Shown: positions 23,601 to 35,095, counted from the first letter of the stretch. The stretch is 64,000 nucleotides of DNA from Rhipicephalus microplus (GCF_043290135.1 NW_027464588.1:6051501-6115500), one strand, 5' to 3'. Made by a program: numbers and translations. Notes: a model not told the origin generated them from the letters alone.

Positions 23601-24188
23601 CAGTGGAAGTGCACGTTAAATAGCAGATGGTGGCGATTTCCGGAACCCTCTACAACGGCACATCATATGGTCCCTGAATGGAAAATGCCAGTACAAACAC
23701 GGAACCCGTGCGTTTCGTTTCTTTTATCTGTAGGGCTTTTTCTGTGATTGAGCTGTTAATTTTAATTCAGACATGCGTACCAACCAGGTCAAAATGATGT
23801 TTTACTAAAATTCTCTCATATCAATATTATTAGTTTCCCAAATACCTATTGGCGACAATAATAGTTAGCAGTCGTAAGTGTTGTGTTATCAGCCTCCTTT
23901 CTTAATAGTACTATCTAGTTGTACAGTGGCGCTGCGCACACGATTCTGAACCTTTTACATCCATGGTTCTGCAGCCTCCGTCACGTACTGAGCAAGCCGC
24001 CCGCAGGTGAGGGTGCTACTGGGTACGTGCCGGGCCCCCTGACTGCTGGCATGATGGCTGAATACCTTCCTCCGCCGAACAACAATACTCTGGTGCTCTT
24101 GTGTGGACCGAGTCGCTTTCTGAGTGAACTGTGCAAGCCGGCACTCAGCAACATTGGACACAAGCCTCAGAGGGTGCTTTGCTACTGA
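17397..24188 (+). CDS. NADH-cytochrome b5 reductase (whole gene, four coding exons)
   Basis: This gene passes electrons from NADH through FAD to cytochrome b5, supporting lipid desaturation and sterol synthesis at the ER or outer mitochondrial membrane. Joining exons 17397-17624, 19096-19311, 22874-23139 and 23975-24188 keeps one frame and gives about 307 residues, close to the usual 300. Visible features are an N-terminal membrane anchor (residues about 8-31), the FAD-binding RHYTPV, GGLMSQFL, the NADH-binding GSGITPMLQ, NSTEDDI and CGP near the C-terminus. All introns begin GT and end AG. The ATG at 17397 is the first after an in-frame stop at 17364. Introns carry a fold-back element and SINE pieces. 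The family is clear; the exact paralogue (CYB5R1/2/3 type) is not resolved. Confidence 0.9.
19096..19311 (+). CDS. Cytochrome b5 reductase exon 2
   Basis: 72 codons after the acceptor CCCTTTTCAG. It holds VGQHLLV, RHYTPV (flavin contact), FDIIVKVY and GGLMSQFLDSM. The donor was placed before GTAGCA (19312) rather than GTATTT (19324), because only this choice aligns GEKLK with the following IQGPRG without an insertion compared with the family. Confidence 0.85.
19373..19517. mobile_element. Fold-back (MITE-like) element in reductase intron 2
   Basis: Outer arms TTGTAAGATATTTCAGC and its near-complement GCTGAAACATCTTGCAA enclose a 22-bp perfect inverted pair (19407-19428 with 19463-19484, built on AGGACAGGGTAGACAGAAAG). 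Total length is about 145 bp with no coding capacity. Confidence 0.7.
19990..20115 (-). mobile_element. tRNA-derived SINE, second family (fragment)
   Basis: The minus strand reads GCTGAGTTGGTAGAG (A box-like), then CGGACGCCTTATTCGAAGG and AAGTTCGGTCTT (damaged B box), followed by a pyrimidine-rich body with TTTTCACCCACTTT. The same head is seen at 20620-20690 and 45162-45233. Confidence 0.6.
20610..20760 (+). mobile_element. tRNA-derived SINE, second family (degenerate copy)
   Basis: CCTGTAGCTCAATTGGTG resembles the A box region, followed by TTAATCGAAAG and TAGGTTCGGC (B box-like), then a body with TTTTCAACCTCTTCCTTAG. It is more diverged than the copy at 45162. Confidence 0.5.
21520..21700. 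repeat. Repeat with (GGA)n start and short inverted arms
   Basis: A GGAGGA tract (about 21520-21548) precedes the inverted pair GACACCTAAGCGTAGAATTTG (21571-21591) and CAAATTCTATGCCTAGGTGTC (21630-21650). It could be the 3' end of a transposon; the class is unknown. Confidence 0.45.
22874..23139 (+). CDS. Cytochrome b5 reductase exon 3
   Basis: 266 nt, phase 0 to 2, acceptor TTTTACCACAG and donor GTGAGC. It encodes IQGPRGSFIYEGKG, the pyridine nucleotide motif AAGSGITPMLQFL and the NSTEDDI strand, ending in AERF. Confidence 0.9.
23565..23675 (+). mobile_element. Ruka-type SINE fragment in reductase intron 3
   Basis: It keeps the body motifs GTGCACGTTAAA, GATTTCCGGA and CATATGGT of the SINE at 9759, but lacks a recognisable tRNA head. 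Confidence 0.55.
23975..24188 (+). CDS. Cytochrome b5 reductase exon 4 and stop
   Basis: 214 nt after the acceptor GGTTCTGCAG. It completes the split codon, then encodes LSKPPAGEG, EYLPPP and LLCGPSRF, ending in CY and TGA. The Cys of the CGP motif that contacts the nicotinamide is kept. The residues after it (SRF) differ from the usual CGPPPM. No canonical AATAAA was found close behind. Confidence 0.85.
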
Positions 24189-27100
24189 GTGGCGACCCAA
24201 CATTAGGGTCGTACAAGTGTATGAATCAAGTAACCTCCAAATGTTTCGAAATAATCTTCATCGTACATCATCGATGTTACCCTCATTCTTTGTTCTGTGT
24301 GGATATGCTGGAAAATTTGCAAGTACCAAGAGCTGACACATAATACGGCATAAGAAAAGATACCTCAGCTACACATATTCAATCAATATAAGTAATATAT
24401 GGCTAATTAAGAAAAACAACACAGCCTCATCTCATAATAATATAACAGACACTGAGCCTATGAACTAGCGGCCACAATCAGCACACACATGCGCATTCGT
24501 CTTGGGAGATATGCGTTACCCCGGGCAATTCTGGCAGTTTCAACGCGCTAATGTGCTTAAAAAAACATTAAAAATGATTAGATGTGAGTGAGCATTGCAC
24601 GGAGACTGTACGCGTGGCAAGCAGGTGTTCTGTTTTAGGGCTACGTGATTTGTTGAAACTGCTTCGAAAGAAAAAGAAAAAGAAAGACACTATCTGAATA
24701 TCATTTTGAAGAGGGAGTCTGCTTAACGCATCATATATTGCGTGGAATAAGCATAGAATACCCCCAGGTGTTTTGATGTGTGAATTGAGCAACATGTGCG
24801 TGTTTCAAGTACCTTGTTAGAACAAAACGCTCAAACATATTTATTCAGTCGTCATCAGCACCAGACCTATTAACAACGTGGGCAGCCACGTAGGTTCCCG
24901 TGTTGCCCAACGCATGAGCTGAGGCCCCTTCACTTATTTGAAAAAGAAATAATTGTGGTACATTGGGCACTTCACCTCCGTTCTTGCTGTATACATTCAA
25001 TAACACTTCGAAACGGACAATGCTAAGGCACAGTTCTTTGTGTCCTTATGATAGGGATGAGGCAAGCACCGAGAACCTGAGCAAGCTAGCTGTATACAGA
25101 CGGTGATGTACACGATTCCCGATAGTGCACCTCTGGTCTATTTGTTTTAATTCCCAATCGTGCAATATGGTCATGAAAGTGAAGCTCGAGCTTCATCCAC
25201 GTTTTTTGTGTTTAAGGAACACCTCATCTTGCCCAATACCTTGAGTAAGTGACCAATCCATCTTGCCCTATACCATGAGAGTGTAAGTGAAATCCAGTAA
25301 TTCTTCCCATATAAATCACCATTAAGCTTTAATGCCTGGGAGGCTGCGCTGCTTGGCGCTAGCTTGTTCTACGATAGGGAGCTGAGGAGTCATGCTCGTA
25401 CAGCCACCAATCTTTGGAGAGCCATGTATTGATGATCTAAGATAGACTTACTGAGATTCAGCAGAGGCATTCACAGTGATATTTCGTTTCCTTCCTTCGC
25501 GTGCCTGTGTGATTCAATGGCATAATACGTCGAATCATCTTTGGTGATATGGCAGTGCCGCCTACGTAGCTGTCTCATTTGGTAGTATTCTATGCACCTT
25601 GTTGTACAGAGCAGACCTGCTTGTTGTAGATCAAGACTGCGCCAACGCAGAATTTCTTGTACTTTCGTACGCACTTACGAGGGTGGTTGTCCTTATATGC
25701 ATTGTTGACCCATAGCATGCACTCTGAAAAAAAGGAAGGTACTTAATTAGCATAAAATGTAACACGCTCAACGAAAGAAGGAAGCAGACACCTAGAACTT
25801 GACATTACTTTTATGTGTTTCACACTGTACATTTCCTAATATCTACTGCTTCATTATGAGTGCGTGGATACGGCTAATTGGTTTCAATTGCAGAAGGTGA
25901 GAAAAGCATGGAGGGAAAACAGGGTTAAAAAAGTATATGTCAGAGCCTGATGAGATAACGTTTGTTCACAGTAAGCTTGTGAAACGGCTTTTGCGAGAGC
26001 GTGGTCATCCAATCCATCAGACAAGCGCAGTACACTTGCATGAAATTATCTGATGTCAAATCACGACTATAGCCTTAAGAGCAACACAGGTGCTACTACT
26101 CGCTTCGCGAGTAACGGAGATTACTATCTTGTGCCTGTGACATTAGCTCGATTTTTTTGTTGCTAACCCACAGGGGATAGCACTTGCACCAGTCACATAT
26201 GCCTGTTCACTTGATTCTATAGTATTAGCTAATAAATATAAAAGCTGTGACTAATAATATGACCGCCTAACTGCTGCTATTATTTTAGGGGTTTTAGTCG
26301 TACATCACGTGCGTCAATTTGAGGCACTCGCGTATTTCTATGTGAATCACGCTTAAGCACGAAAATACACAAATATGGTTCATTTTAAAGAAATACCGTG
26401 AAATTGCACTAGATAGATGTGATGTATTGAAGTCAGCAAAGGGAGCAGCAAAGCGAATATTTTAAACTTCCTTGCGGCCTCCGAGATCTCCACTTTTCAG
26501 AATGAAGCACTTCCTGTAGTCAGTGTAAGAACGGTTGCTTTAAAAGGATCGTCAGGATCTGAAAAATAAATACCGCATTACAGCAGAAGATATATAAAAC
26601 GTAGTTCAGAGATTGTTCCCATGTAATTGTTAGATAAATATTTAAATCTTTTCATGCTCTAAATAACAATTCGACAGATCTAGTGCCTTGTGGAAATCGG
26701 TTTTATGCGAAGCAGTCAGTGAGTAATCTTTCTGTGCTGCACTTTTTGGCTTTCAGCCAAGAATTATGACGTGGACCGACGTGTCTATAACGCGATAACA
26801 TTAAAGAGCTTATTTTGCAGAAATGCCGGTGTCGGTGTTAGTGAGGGCGCCAGCGATGGAGTCTGTGGCTGTGAGCGAAAAATAGTCAGTTTTTTTTTCG
26901 TGACCAAAAAACTGAGAAATTTGCCAATAAAAATAATAGGTATTATTAGTTAAGAGTGAAGATCAAACCCAGGCCGCTTGCTTGGCAAGCGGATGTTCTA
27001 CAAAAAGCCAGGCGTCTTCTTGAAGTGACAGTGAAAATAACTTCATCTGCTTCGAAATGCGGTGAATAAAGCTTTCATGGTTTCCGAACACATCAATCCT

Positions 27101-28500
27101 GCATACAGACCTCACATTGCAACATGAAGTCTCACAGTAACGCTTCGTTGTACAAGCGCACATTTGCCATCGTGCGTCAGAACGTGCAGTTAGGATAACT
27201 TCACATGGGGCCAGGCGGAAGGGGCACGGACTCCGCGTGCCACCTTATGGCTACGCCGCAGTGACTTCGTGGTTCAAAGTCGGCTACCCATTATAAAATG
27301 CGCACACGTTACTTCCAGTATTTCACGAAGACCACTTAGTGGGTGGACACCAAGTTCGAAAACATTTCACGCGCATGACTAGTCGTGGTTTGAAGTAGGC
27401 CACCCGTTGCACAGAATGCAGCCATATGCGGAAACATTCATGGTCTGGAAGTGCCAAAGCGTCCCGGTGTAACGGTGAGTCATAGTCCTACAATAGTCAA
27501 GAGGGAGGTGACCCAGTGCCCCAACAGGCCTTGGTTGACCGAGCCCAGACGGCAGCAAGAGCTTATGATCTTCCAGACTAGAAGGCCCAACCTCTAATGA
27601 CCTATTTATTAGCAATAAAGGTTGTTTGATTCTCTCTCCGAGACAAAGCTCTTTCACCTTTGCCAATTACATAGCAGAAAGGCCCAATTTGAACTTCTCG
27701 ATTAACAAAACTCATTAAAAACATTGTAATAAGTAGTTAAAATACGCACTATAGTGAGACGACATCGCTTTCGTATTTAACTCCTTTATGTTTTTTTTAC
27801 AGTGTGCTGGCTGAGAGCACATTGTCGACTTCCCGGGCATATTAGCTGCACTGGCGTGTAATATGAATCTTATGGTGGGACGCAACGTCAGTAATCAAGC
27901 TAGAGCACAGATGTAAGTTCACAACGTAGTGAACTCAAAGATGCGACTACTTGAATATGATAGTCAACTTTTGTGAGCGTACTCCTCCTGCGTCGAGCAA
28001 AGGTTGAATGCAACTTGCTGAATCATAGGAATAGAAATGTATTGTGAGACTGCTACAGAAGCAGAGCTCACACTAGAGTCACAATTAACTCGATTGGATG
28101 CTACCGTCACTGCAGTTCATACTGGGCGTTCCGAAAATGAAGTGCCAGTACTGCAACAACAACTCTCGTCACACCAACCTGACGCCTTCATAGAGTCTTC
28201 TTCCTCAGCAGTGTCAAAAAATGGCTAGGCTGTGTGGTAGAATATTTGACTGCCACAAGGAATGCTTGGGTTGGTTTCTTGCGGAGATTTCGATGATTAT
28301 TTTTTGCACTCGCCGAGTAAATATTGCTGATGTAGGTTTCTTTACGCGCTCGCATTTATTTCCCGATGTCCGCTGTCAGCGTTTCTTGTAAAATATGAAC
28401 TGCGAACCCATATACCACGGCCATACGTATGTAGAGGAAGGGATTTGATCACGTGCACGACAGAAGTAAAGCTTATTTGTCCCACCTACACAAATTTTCG
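24189..28500. other. Gene-free spacer
   Basis: AT-rich sequence with only short chance frames. At 26745-26960 a segment (ATAACGCGATAACATTAAAGAG, then GCCGGTGTCGGTGTTAGTGAG) resembles 44030-44110 and looks like an interspersed repeat. Confidence 0.55.
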
Positions 28501-28539
28501 TTTACACTAAGCTGTGGAGTTGATCCCGAGACCAGACAG

Positions 28540-28658
28540 ACAGACTGACAGACAGACAGACAGACTGACGTACGGACGTATGGACTTACAAACAGACAGA
28601 CGGGCAGACGGACGGACGGATGGATGGACGGATAGACAGACAGACAGACAGACAGACG

Positions 28659-28697
<39 letters not shown>

Positions 28698-28812
28698 GGA
28701 CGGACAGACGGATGGAGGGACGGGCGGACAGACGAACGAATAAACAGGCAGACGAACGTACGAATGGACGGATGGATGGACGAATGGACGGATGGATGGA
28801 CAGAGAGATATA
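28540..28812 (+). repeat. (CAGA/GGAC)n simple-sequence array
   Basis: Tetranucleotide units CAGA, GGAC, GGAT and GAAC run without break. Unlike the other GGAC arrays it lacks the conserved head and tail, so it is either a core on its own or an unrelated microsatellite. Frames on both strands are artefacts. Confidence 0.85.
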
Positions 28813-29124
28813 ATCAACTTTTGTTCACTAAGAAAGATTTCGTATTGGCAATGGAACTAACCTGAACCGAGCAGCCAAACAGCACTCGCATGAGAACTTC
28901 TCATCGTGATGTGTACACAGACAGATATGCTGTGCGTAGTACCACAGAAGTGGCTGCTAAGCATGCTAGTATTTATACGTATGGTGATCAGTGGGACGAT
29001 AGTACCCAATATTTGGCACATACCCGGATTTGCTCTGTGTAATACAGTCATTGTATAGCGTGTATACCATTGACCGTGTATGTGTACCAAGGTCATTGAA
29101 TCCACAGCAGTGCAGCAATGATTG

Positions 29125-29300
29125 TGGGCCTGTCGGATAAACCGGACGTGGCGGGATTGATTCCGCCCACTGTGGCCACATTTCAATGGAGGTGATATGC
29201 CAGGGGCCCGTATATTGTGTGATATCAGTGCACGTTAAAGAACACCAGGCAATTTTCGGAGCTTGCCACCATGCTGTCTCTCTTAATCATACGGTGGATT
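29125..29300 (+). mobile_element. Ruka-type SINE, degenerate copy
   Basis: It shows GGGATTGATTCC (B box-like), CATTTCAATGGAGG, GTGCACGTTAAAGAACACCAGG and a decayed 3' part, in the SINE order. The tRNA head is only partly visible. Confidence 0.6.
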
Positions 29301-30690
29301 GGGCTGTAAAAGCAGAGATAATATTTTAACACAATTTTTGGTTTTTCTGTCACGGTCAGGCGTGGCATTACTTCTTTAACGTTCTTCTTTTATTCTACTA
29401 AGCTTTGTTATTTCTATTTAGCAAAATCTTTTCGTTTACCATCATTTTTTGATAGGTGAACGCCAATTCTAACTCCACTGAAATCATCATTATACGCATA
29501 ATGTACGCATGTCAGAATAGTAGAGGTTTTTAAGTGACCTGTCAATAGAAACTTCATAACTTTAAAACTGAGGCTCCAAATAAATATCTGTATGTCTTTA
29601 AATTACAGTTGTTATCAAAAAGGGTTGTCGTGATATGGGAGAACACACATAAGCTGAATATCGCTGTATATGGGACATTACCCTAGCAATGTGCGAAGCT
29701 TCGCGTTCGAAGGCGTACTCTCGCTATATGAGAGATACTGCCAAAGCGTCAGTGACTGAAGGAAGGTATTAGCATGCCCTGAAATAACAAACACAAAAAG
29801 CATGTTACAGCACAATAGACAGTACCAATAACAACTTAAGAGCAACTTTCTTGCGCTACATTACGATTTCTAGCTGTCATTAACTTGTCGTTCTGCAGAA
29901 CAAGCACGCAGAGTGCCATTCTAGTGCACCTAAATACACTGAACTAATGCTGTGTGGACGCAGAAAGTCACCCAATTTATTCTTTACTCTCGTGTGATAT
30001 AACTCAGGCGACAAAAAGTTGTGCAAATGCAAAAGAATGATACAAGTAATGAAATAACACGTGAATGCTACACAATCCTGCATTATTAGGCTTCTTGTAT
30101 ATAATCAAAGCAAGTCAAAGCTTATTACGCTTCACTGGAATGTTTCGAACATTTCCTGGGGCTGAAGAACTTGACTGACATCTAATGTTTCATCAAAGTG
30201 TCATATCTTATCTTCCTGTCTTTCTTGCGACCATCCTATCTAGCAGGTGAACATCTAGCAGCCGTTGGGGAATGTTTGAACTTTCTGTCGGGTAGTTAAG
30301 GGTAGAACTCGAAAACCTGTGCGCACTAAAACCGCCACGACATATTCTTACAGTGCCCTGAATATGTGTTTTGTGCAATTCTTTTTTCTTGAGGAACATC
30401 ATAGTTTGGCCGAACAGGGGAATGCTGCAATGACAGTATAAAATAGCAGAAATTAAATGTCCCAAAATCAGTATCGGGACGCCCAGAAATTTCATTGTAG
30501 GCACTATGGTTCCGCATATCTGTTTGAAAACATTACGGTCATGTTAAAATCAGCTGACAGAATTACAACAGAGGTTGCTGAGGCACTAAAGATAATATAG
30601 ACTCTGGGAATCCTCTGCAAGAGTATTATTCGTCATGCTGTCTGAAAGAAAAAATGTCGGTTTTTTTTTCAAAATATAACTTTCCTCGTG
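29301..30690. other. Spacer without recognised features
   Basis: About 1.4 kb of AT-rich sequence. Only short unsupported frames are present. Confidence 0.5.
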
Positions 30691-30877
30691 CAATACAGGA
30701 CCTCGTGACACTCTGTCACATTGTCATGGTGTCGTTACGTTGACGAAGGCAGCAGTCTTCGTTGAAGGTGGCAAACTCCTTACGCCATGGCCTGTGCGTC
30801 CCATTTTTATAGTATGTAGTAGTAGGCACCTCTCGTTTAGTCTTTAAAAGCACCGCGGCATGGCGGTACTTGTATAT
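30691..30877. repeat. Old LTR-like scrap and head of a split GGAC repeat
   Basis: TTGTCATGGTGTCGTTACGT (about 30720-30740) resembles the start of the LTR-like block at 53428. From 30815 the bases GGCACCTCTCGTTTAGTC and onward match the GGAC-repeat head, stopping at TGTATAT (30877) where an LTR begins. The rest of this GGAC copy continues at 42307. Confidence 0.6.
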
Positions 30878-30973
30878 TGCCGCGTGGCGTATTGCGGATA
30901 GTGTTGCGCATGCCGATACCGCCGGCACGCGGCCTTATCGTGGTCCATGATGCACCGCGACTCATCTGCGAAG
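30878..30973 (+). mobile_element. Fragment: first 96 bp of a family-A LTR, plus orientation
   Basis: It matches 39404-39499 almost base for base, beginning TGCCGCGTGGCG. It stops at GCGAAG and is fused head to head with the minus-oriented LTR that follows. Confidence 0.85.
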
Positions 30974-31331
30974 AAAAGACACACTGGCTTAGCGGGAGGC
31001 AAACAGCGCGCTCGACGGCCGTCGGGTAACAGAAATGTCCCACCAGAACGCAAGGCGCGTTCGACGGCCGTCGGGTAACAGAAATGTCCCACTGGAACGC
31101 AAGGCGCGTTCGACGGCTGTCGGGTCACAGAAATGTCCCACTGGAACGCAAGGCGCGTTCACCATCAGAGACACAGTCGCCGTAGCGTGTGGCGCTATCT
31201 CGTTATGAACGAATGGTCGACGTGCGGGCCATGATCTTCGCAGATGAGTTGCGGTGCATCCTGGACCACGATAAGGCCGCGTGCCGACGGTATCGGCATG
31301 CGCAACACTATCCGCAATACGCCACGCGGCA
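30974..31331 (-). mobile_element. Family-A 3' LTR, truncated
   Basis: On the minus strand it starts TGCCGCG at 31331, right after a polypurine tract (GGAGGGGAGCAA, 31332-31343), as a 3' LTR should. It matches 39404-39755 and lacks roughly the last 105 bp, which are replaced by the fragment at 30878-30973. It includes three tandem 49-bp units. Confidence 0.85.
31006..31152. repeat. Three tandem 49-bp units inside the family-A LTR
   Basis: Units at 31006-31054, 31055-31103 and 31104-31152, each beginning GCGCG and containing GGTAACAGAAATGTCCCA, differ at only a few bases. The same triplet is present in reverse at about 39583-39729. Repeats in U3 of LTRs often bind activators; that role is inferred. 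Confidence 0.9.
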
Positions 31332-31479
31332 TTGCTCCCCTCCGCAACGTAAGCATCGACCCGATGATTTGTTTAAAATATAACCAAAACAAAAGGACAG
31401 CCTGTGCGAAAGTGAATGGCAAATAAGCACGAATCACGCACACATAAACAAAACAAGAGATGCAAACAGGGAGCCTCCT

Positions 31480-34170
31480 TTAGCGCGCATGATAGGGCTT
31501 CAAACGGGCGACGTGTACCACTTCTTGTCGTGCGCGGCGTCGTTGGGATGAGCTAGCCCCATCAGGGACCACTTCATAGTCCACTTCATCCACTTGACGG
31601 ATGACTTTGTATGGGCCGAAATAACGGCGCATGAGTTTTTCGCTTAATCCTCGGCGGTGAACGGGCGTCCAAACCCAGACTTTGTCACCTGGCCTGTATG
31701 TTGAATCCCGTCTCCGCAGGTTGTAGCGTCTTGCGTCGTTTCGCTGTTGGTCTTTTATGCGCAGACGAGCAAGCTGCCGGGCTTCTTCTGCGCGCTGAAG
31801 GTAGGCGGCCACGTCTAGGTTGTTTTCATCGGTGACATTAGGCAGCATGGCGTCCAGGGTAGTAACGGCATCCCTCCCATGGACGAGATTAAATGGTGTC
31901 ATTTTAGTGGTCTCCTGCACCGCGGTGTTGTAGGCGAAGACCACGTAAGGCAGAATTAAGTCCCAGGTCTTGTGTTCTGTGTCCACGTACATAGCGAGCA
32001 TATCGGCAATGGTCTTGTTCAAGCGTTCCGTGAGACCATTTGTCTGCGGATGGTACGCAGTTGTTCTTCGGTGATCTGTATGACTGTAATGTAAGATTGC
32101 CTGAGTAAGGTCAGCCGTAAACGCCGTTCCCCTGTCAGTTATTAGTACCTCAGGTGCGCCATGACGGAGGAGAATTGATTCGACAAAAAATTTGGCAACT
32201 TCTACGGCTGTGCCGTTCGGGAGGGCCTTAGCTTCAGCGTATCGGGTAAGGTAATCAGTGGCCACTATGATCCACTTGTTACCGGATGTTGACGTGGGGA
32301 AAGGTCCAAGCAGGTCCATACCAATCTGTTGGAATGGTCTCGACGAAGTTTCAATTGGCTTGAGAAATCCAGCTGGTTTTTTTGGAGGTCTCTTCCGGCG
32401 CTGACATTCGCGGCAACTCTTGACGTACCGCGCAACATCTAAGGAGAGGCGGGGCCAGTAGTATCGTTCTTGAATTCTGTGGAGTGTGCGTGTAAAACCG
32501 AGGTGGCCTGCAGTGGGTTCGTCATGTAACGCTTGTAAAATTTCTTCTCTCAGGCTGCTTGGGACGACAAGAAGGTAAGCTGCCTTATTCGGTGCGAAGT
32601 TCTTTTTAACTACCACCCCGTTTTGCACACAGAAGGAGGATATCCCACGCTTGAACAGTGCAGGCGGTATGGAGGCCTTTCCTTCGATGTAGTTGATCAA
32701 CTGTTGTAGGATCGGGTTCGAGCACTGCTGTAATGCAAAGGTGCTGCTGCTGATAGGCCCAAGAAAGGCATCGTCGTCTTCATGGCTTGGTGGTGCGCCG
32801 ACAGGGGCTCTTGAGAGGCAGTCTGCGTCGGAGTGCTTACGACCAGATGTGTAGACTACCTTCACGTCAAACTCCTGAAGCCGTAGGCTCCATCGAGCGA
32901 GGCGGCCAGAAGGGTCTTTGAAACTGGCCAACCAGCACAACGCATGCTGGTCTGTTACGACCTTGAAGGGTCTGCCATATAAGTATGGGCGGAAATTCGA
33001 GGTGGCCCATACTATCGCAAGACATTCCTTCTCAGACGTGGAATAGTTCACTTCCGCTTTCGACAGTGAGCGGCTTGCATACGCGATGGCGCGCTCGCAG
33101 CCCTTGTGCTTCTGAACGAGAACGGCACCTAAGCCGATGCTGCTGGCGTCTGTATGTATGTCAGTTTCGGCATATTCATCAAAGTGACCCAGCACAGGCG
33201 GCGACTGTAAACGTTGTTGAAGTTCTTTGAATGTCTCACGTTGCTCAGCTTTCCATTCGAAAGGCGTGTCCGACTTGGTGAGCTGCGTCAAAGGGGCAGC
33301 AATGTGTGAGTTCTTGACGAAGCGTCGGTAATAGGCACACAGTCCTAAGAATCGGCGCACTCCTCTCTTATCTTGCGGTTGAGGAAACTGTGCGATAGCG
33401 GCTGTCTTCTCGGGATCTGGTCTTGCGCTATCTTTGCTTATAACATGGCCAAGGAACTGTAGTTGTTCATAAGCAAAATGGCATTTTTCTTGCTTCAGTG
33501 TCAACCCTGATGACTTAATTGCGTCCAGTACCGTCCGGAGCCTTTTCAGGTGGTCGCTAAAGTTGGAGGCGAAGACGACCACGTCGTCCAGGTATACGAG
33601 ACATATTTGCCACTTGAGACCTGCCAGTACTGTGTCCATTAGACGCTGGAAGGTTGCTGGAGCGGAACAAAGTCCAAATGGCATCACTTTGAACTCATAC
33701 AATTCATCCGGCGTGATGAAGGCGGTCTTTTCTCGGTCTCTTTCATCAACCTGAATTTGCCAATACCCTGTCTTCAGATCAATGGACGAGAAGTACCTTG
33801 CATCACTAGGACGATCTAGGGTATCGTCGATCCTTGGTAAATGGTACACGTCTTTCTTGGTTACACTATTCAACCGTCGGTAATCGACGCAAAACCGAAG
33901 ACTTCCGTCTTTCTTTTTGACAAGGACGACTGGTGCCGCCCATGGGCTTTTCGATGGCTGAATTACATCGTAGTGTAACATTTCCTCAACTTGCTCTCGG
34001 ATGGCCTGACGTTCAAGTGCCGACACACGATAAGGGCTTTGATGGAGAGGGTGGATGTCTTCTTGGGTTATGATTCGATGCTTTGCCAGAGAAGTGTGTC
34101 GGACCTCTGAAGAAGTGGCGAAACAGTCGTCATAACGTCGAAGGAGGTTCTGGAGCAGTTGCTGCTTGCA
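31480..34170 (-). pseudogene. Family-A pol: reverse transcriptase, RNase H, integrase
   Basis: An uninterrupted frame of about 897 residues runs from the TAA at 34171 down to 31480. RT has [30 protein letters not shown] and YLDD. RNase H has HTDASSIGLG and YSTSEKECLA. Integrase has the zinc site (H-x-E-x4-GH, then CRECQ) and the three acidic residues in ATDYLTRY, ITDRGTAF and NGLTERLN. All catalytic residues are present. No chromodomain is apparent after LKPYHAR. It copies element RNA into DNA and inserts it. This copy cannot move alone because it lacks a 5' LTR and capsid. Confidence 0.9.
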
Positions 34171-34173
34171 TTA

Positions 34174-34854
34174 AGGTAAGAAAGGGTTAATGTCGAATGA
34201 CAGCTGCGAGTTGTGGGTCTGTGGGGTGATGGTCGCTGGATTCGAGAGGTCGAGGGTGTCACTGACTTCCGCGATTTCATCGAGAAAGGCAATGGTCGTG
34301 CCTTTGGCCAGGTGGCGGTGTTCTTGGCTGAAATTTGTTATCAGCACTGGGCCCTGTCCATTCCGGAAGTCCGCAATGCCTCTTGCGATTGCGATATCAC
34401 GGCCAAGCAAAAGCTTTATGTTACCTTCTACGACGCCATGAGCATTTTCGGCAGTACCAGTGCTTACGGGGATTAGGGTCGTTGATCGGGGTGGGACGCT
34501 CACGTCATTCTCGAGCACATGGAGGGCTGCGCGATTATGTGGTGTCGAGTATGAATTTATGGCTTCATCCGAGGAAAGTTTGATGGATCTGGACGCCAGG
34601 TCAATAACCGCGTGATGTTGAGTCAAGAAGTCCATGCCGAGAATGACGTCACGGGAGCACTGTGGGAGCACCAAGAAAGTGGCAAGGTATGTGGGACCAT
34701 CGAATGTCACCCTTGCAGTACATCGCCCTGATGGGGTGAGGAGGTGGCCTTCCGCTGTGCGGATCTGCGGGCCGTCCCAAGCCGTCTTAACCTTCTTCAG
34801 TTGTGCTGTCAGTGGCCCGCTGATGACCGAGTAGTCACCTCCTGTGTCAATCAA
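34174..34854 (-). pseudogene. Family-A aspartic protease
   Basis: The frame begins at the active-site motif as IDTGGDYSVI (family form DTGA/DSGA) and has VILGMDFL about 70 residues on, which fits a retropepsin-like fold. A linker to RT follows. It lies in the same frame as RT, but one TAA at 34171-34173 intervenes. Just upstream, ATDFEVSIDG and PVTAL lie in different frames, so one indel near 34862 separates it from the gag-side sequence. Confidence 0.8.
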
Positions 34855-35095
34855 GGCAGTTACCGGGGGCCGTCGATAGATACTTCAAAATCGGTGGCAC
34901 GTGGGCTGGAGTTGCGCGTTGGTTTTGGGTTCGGGGCACGGCTTTGTCTTGTTGCTTCGTTTTGCTTCGTCTCGCGGCTTGGGTTGTTGTGCGTTGTCGT
35001 CGTCGTAGATGATGTGCTGTCGTCATATATGGTCGTCGGTGGAGGGTCTTCAGCTTTTCCTCTTGAAGCAACCTCACCTCCAAATGTTGCTGGTT

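Noticed and set aside
17397..24188. Bacterial contamination or horizontal transfer as source of the reductase
   Set aside because: It has introns with GT/AG sites, a membrane anchor and animal-type motifs, and it lies among tick repeats.
28540..28812. Possible CRISPR-like array
   Set aside because: The units are 4 bp long with no spacers, and the DNA is eukaryotic.
30844..31174. Repeated peptide frames (CVPVGHFCYPTAVERA type)
   Set aside because: They are translations of the 49-bp LTR repeats, and 49 is not a multiple of three.
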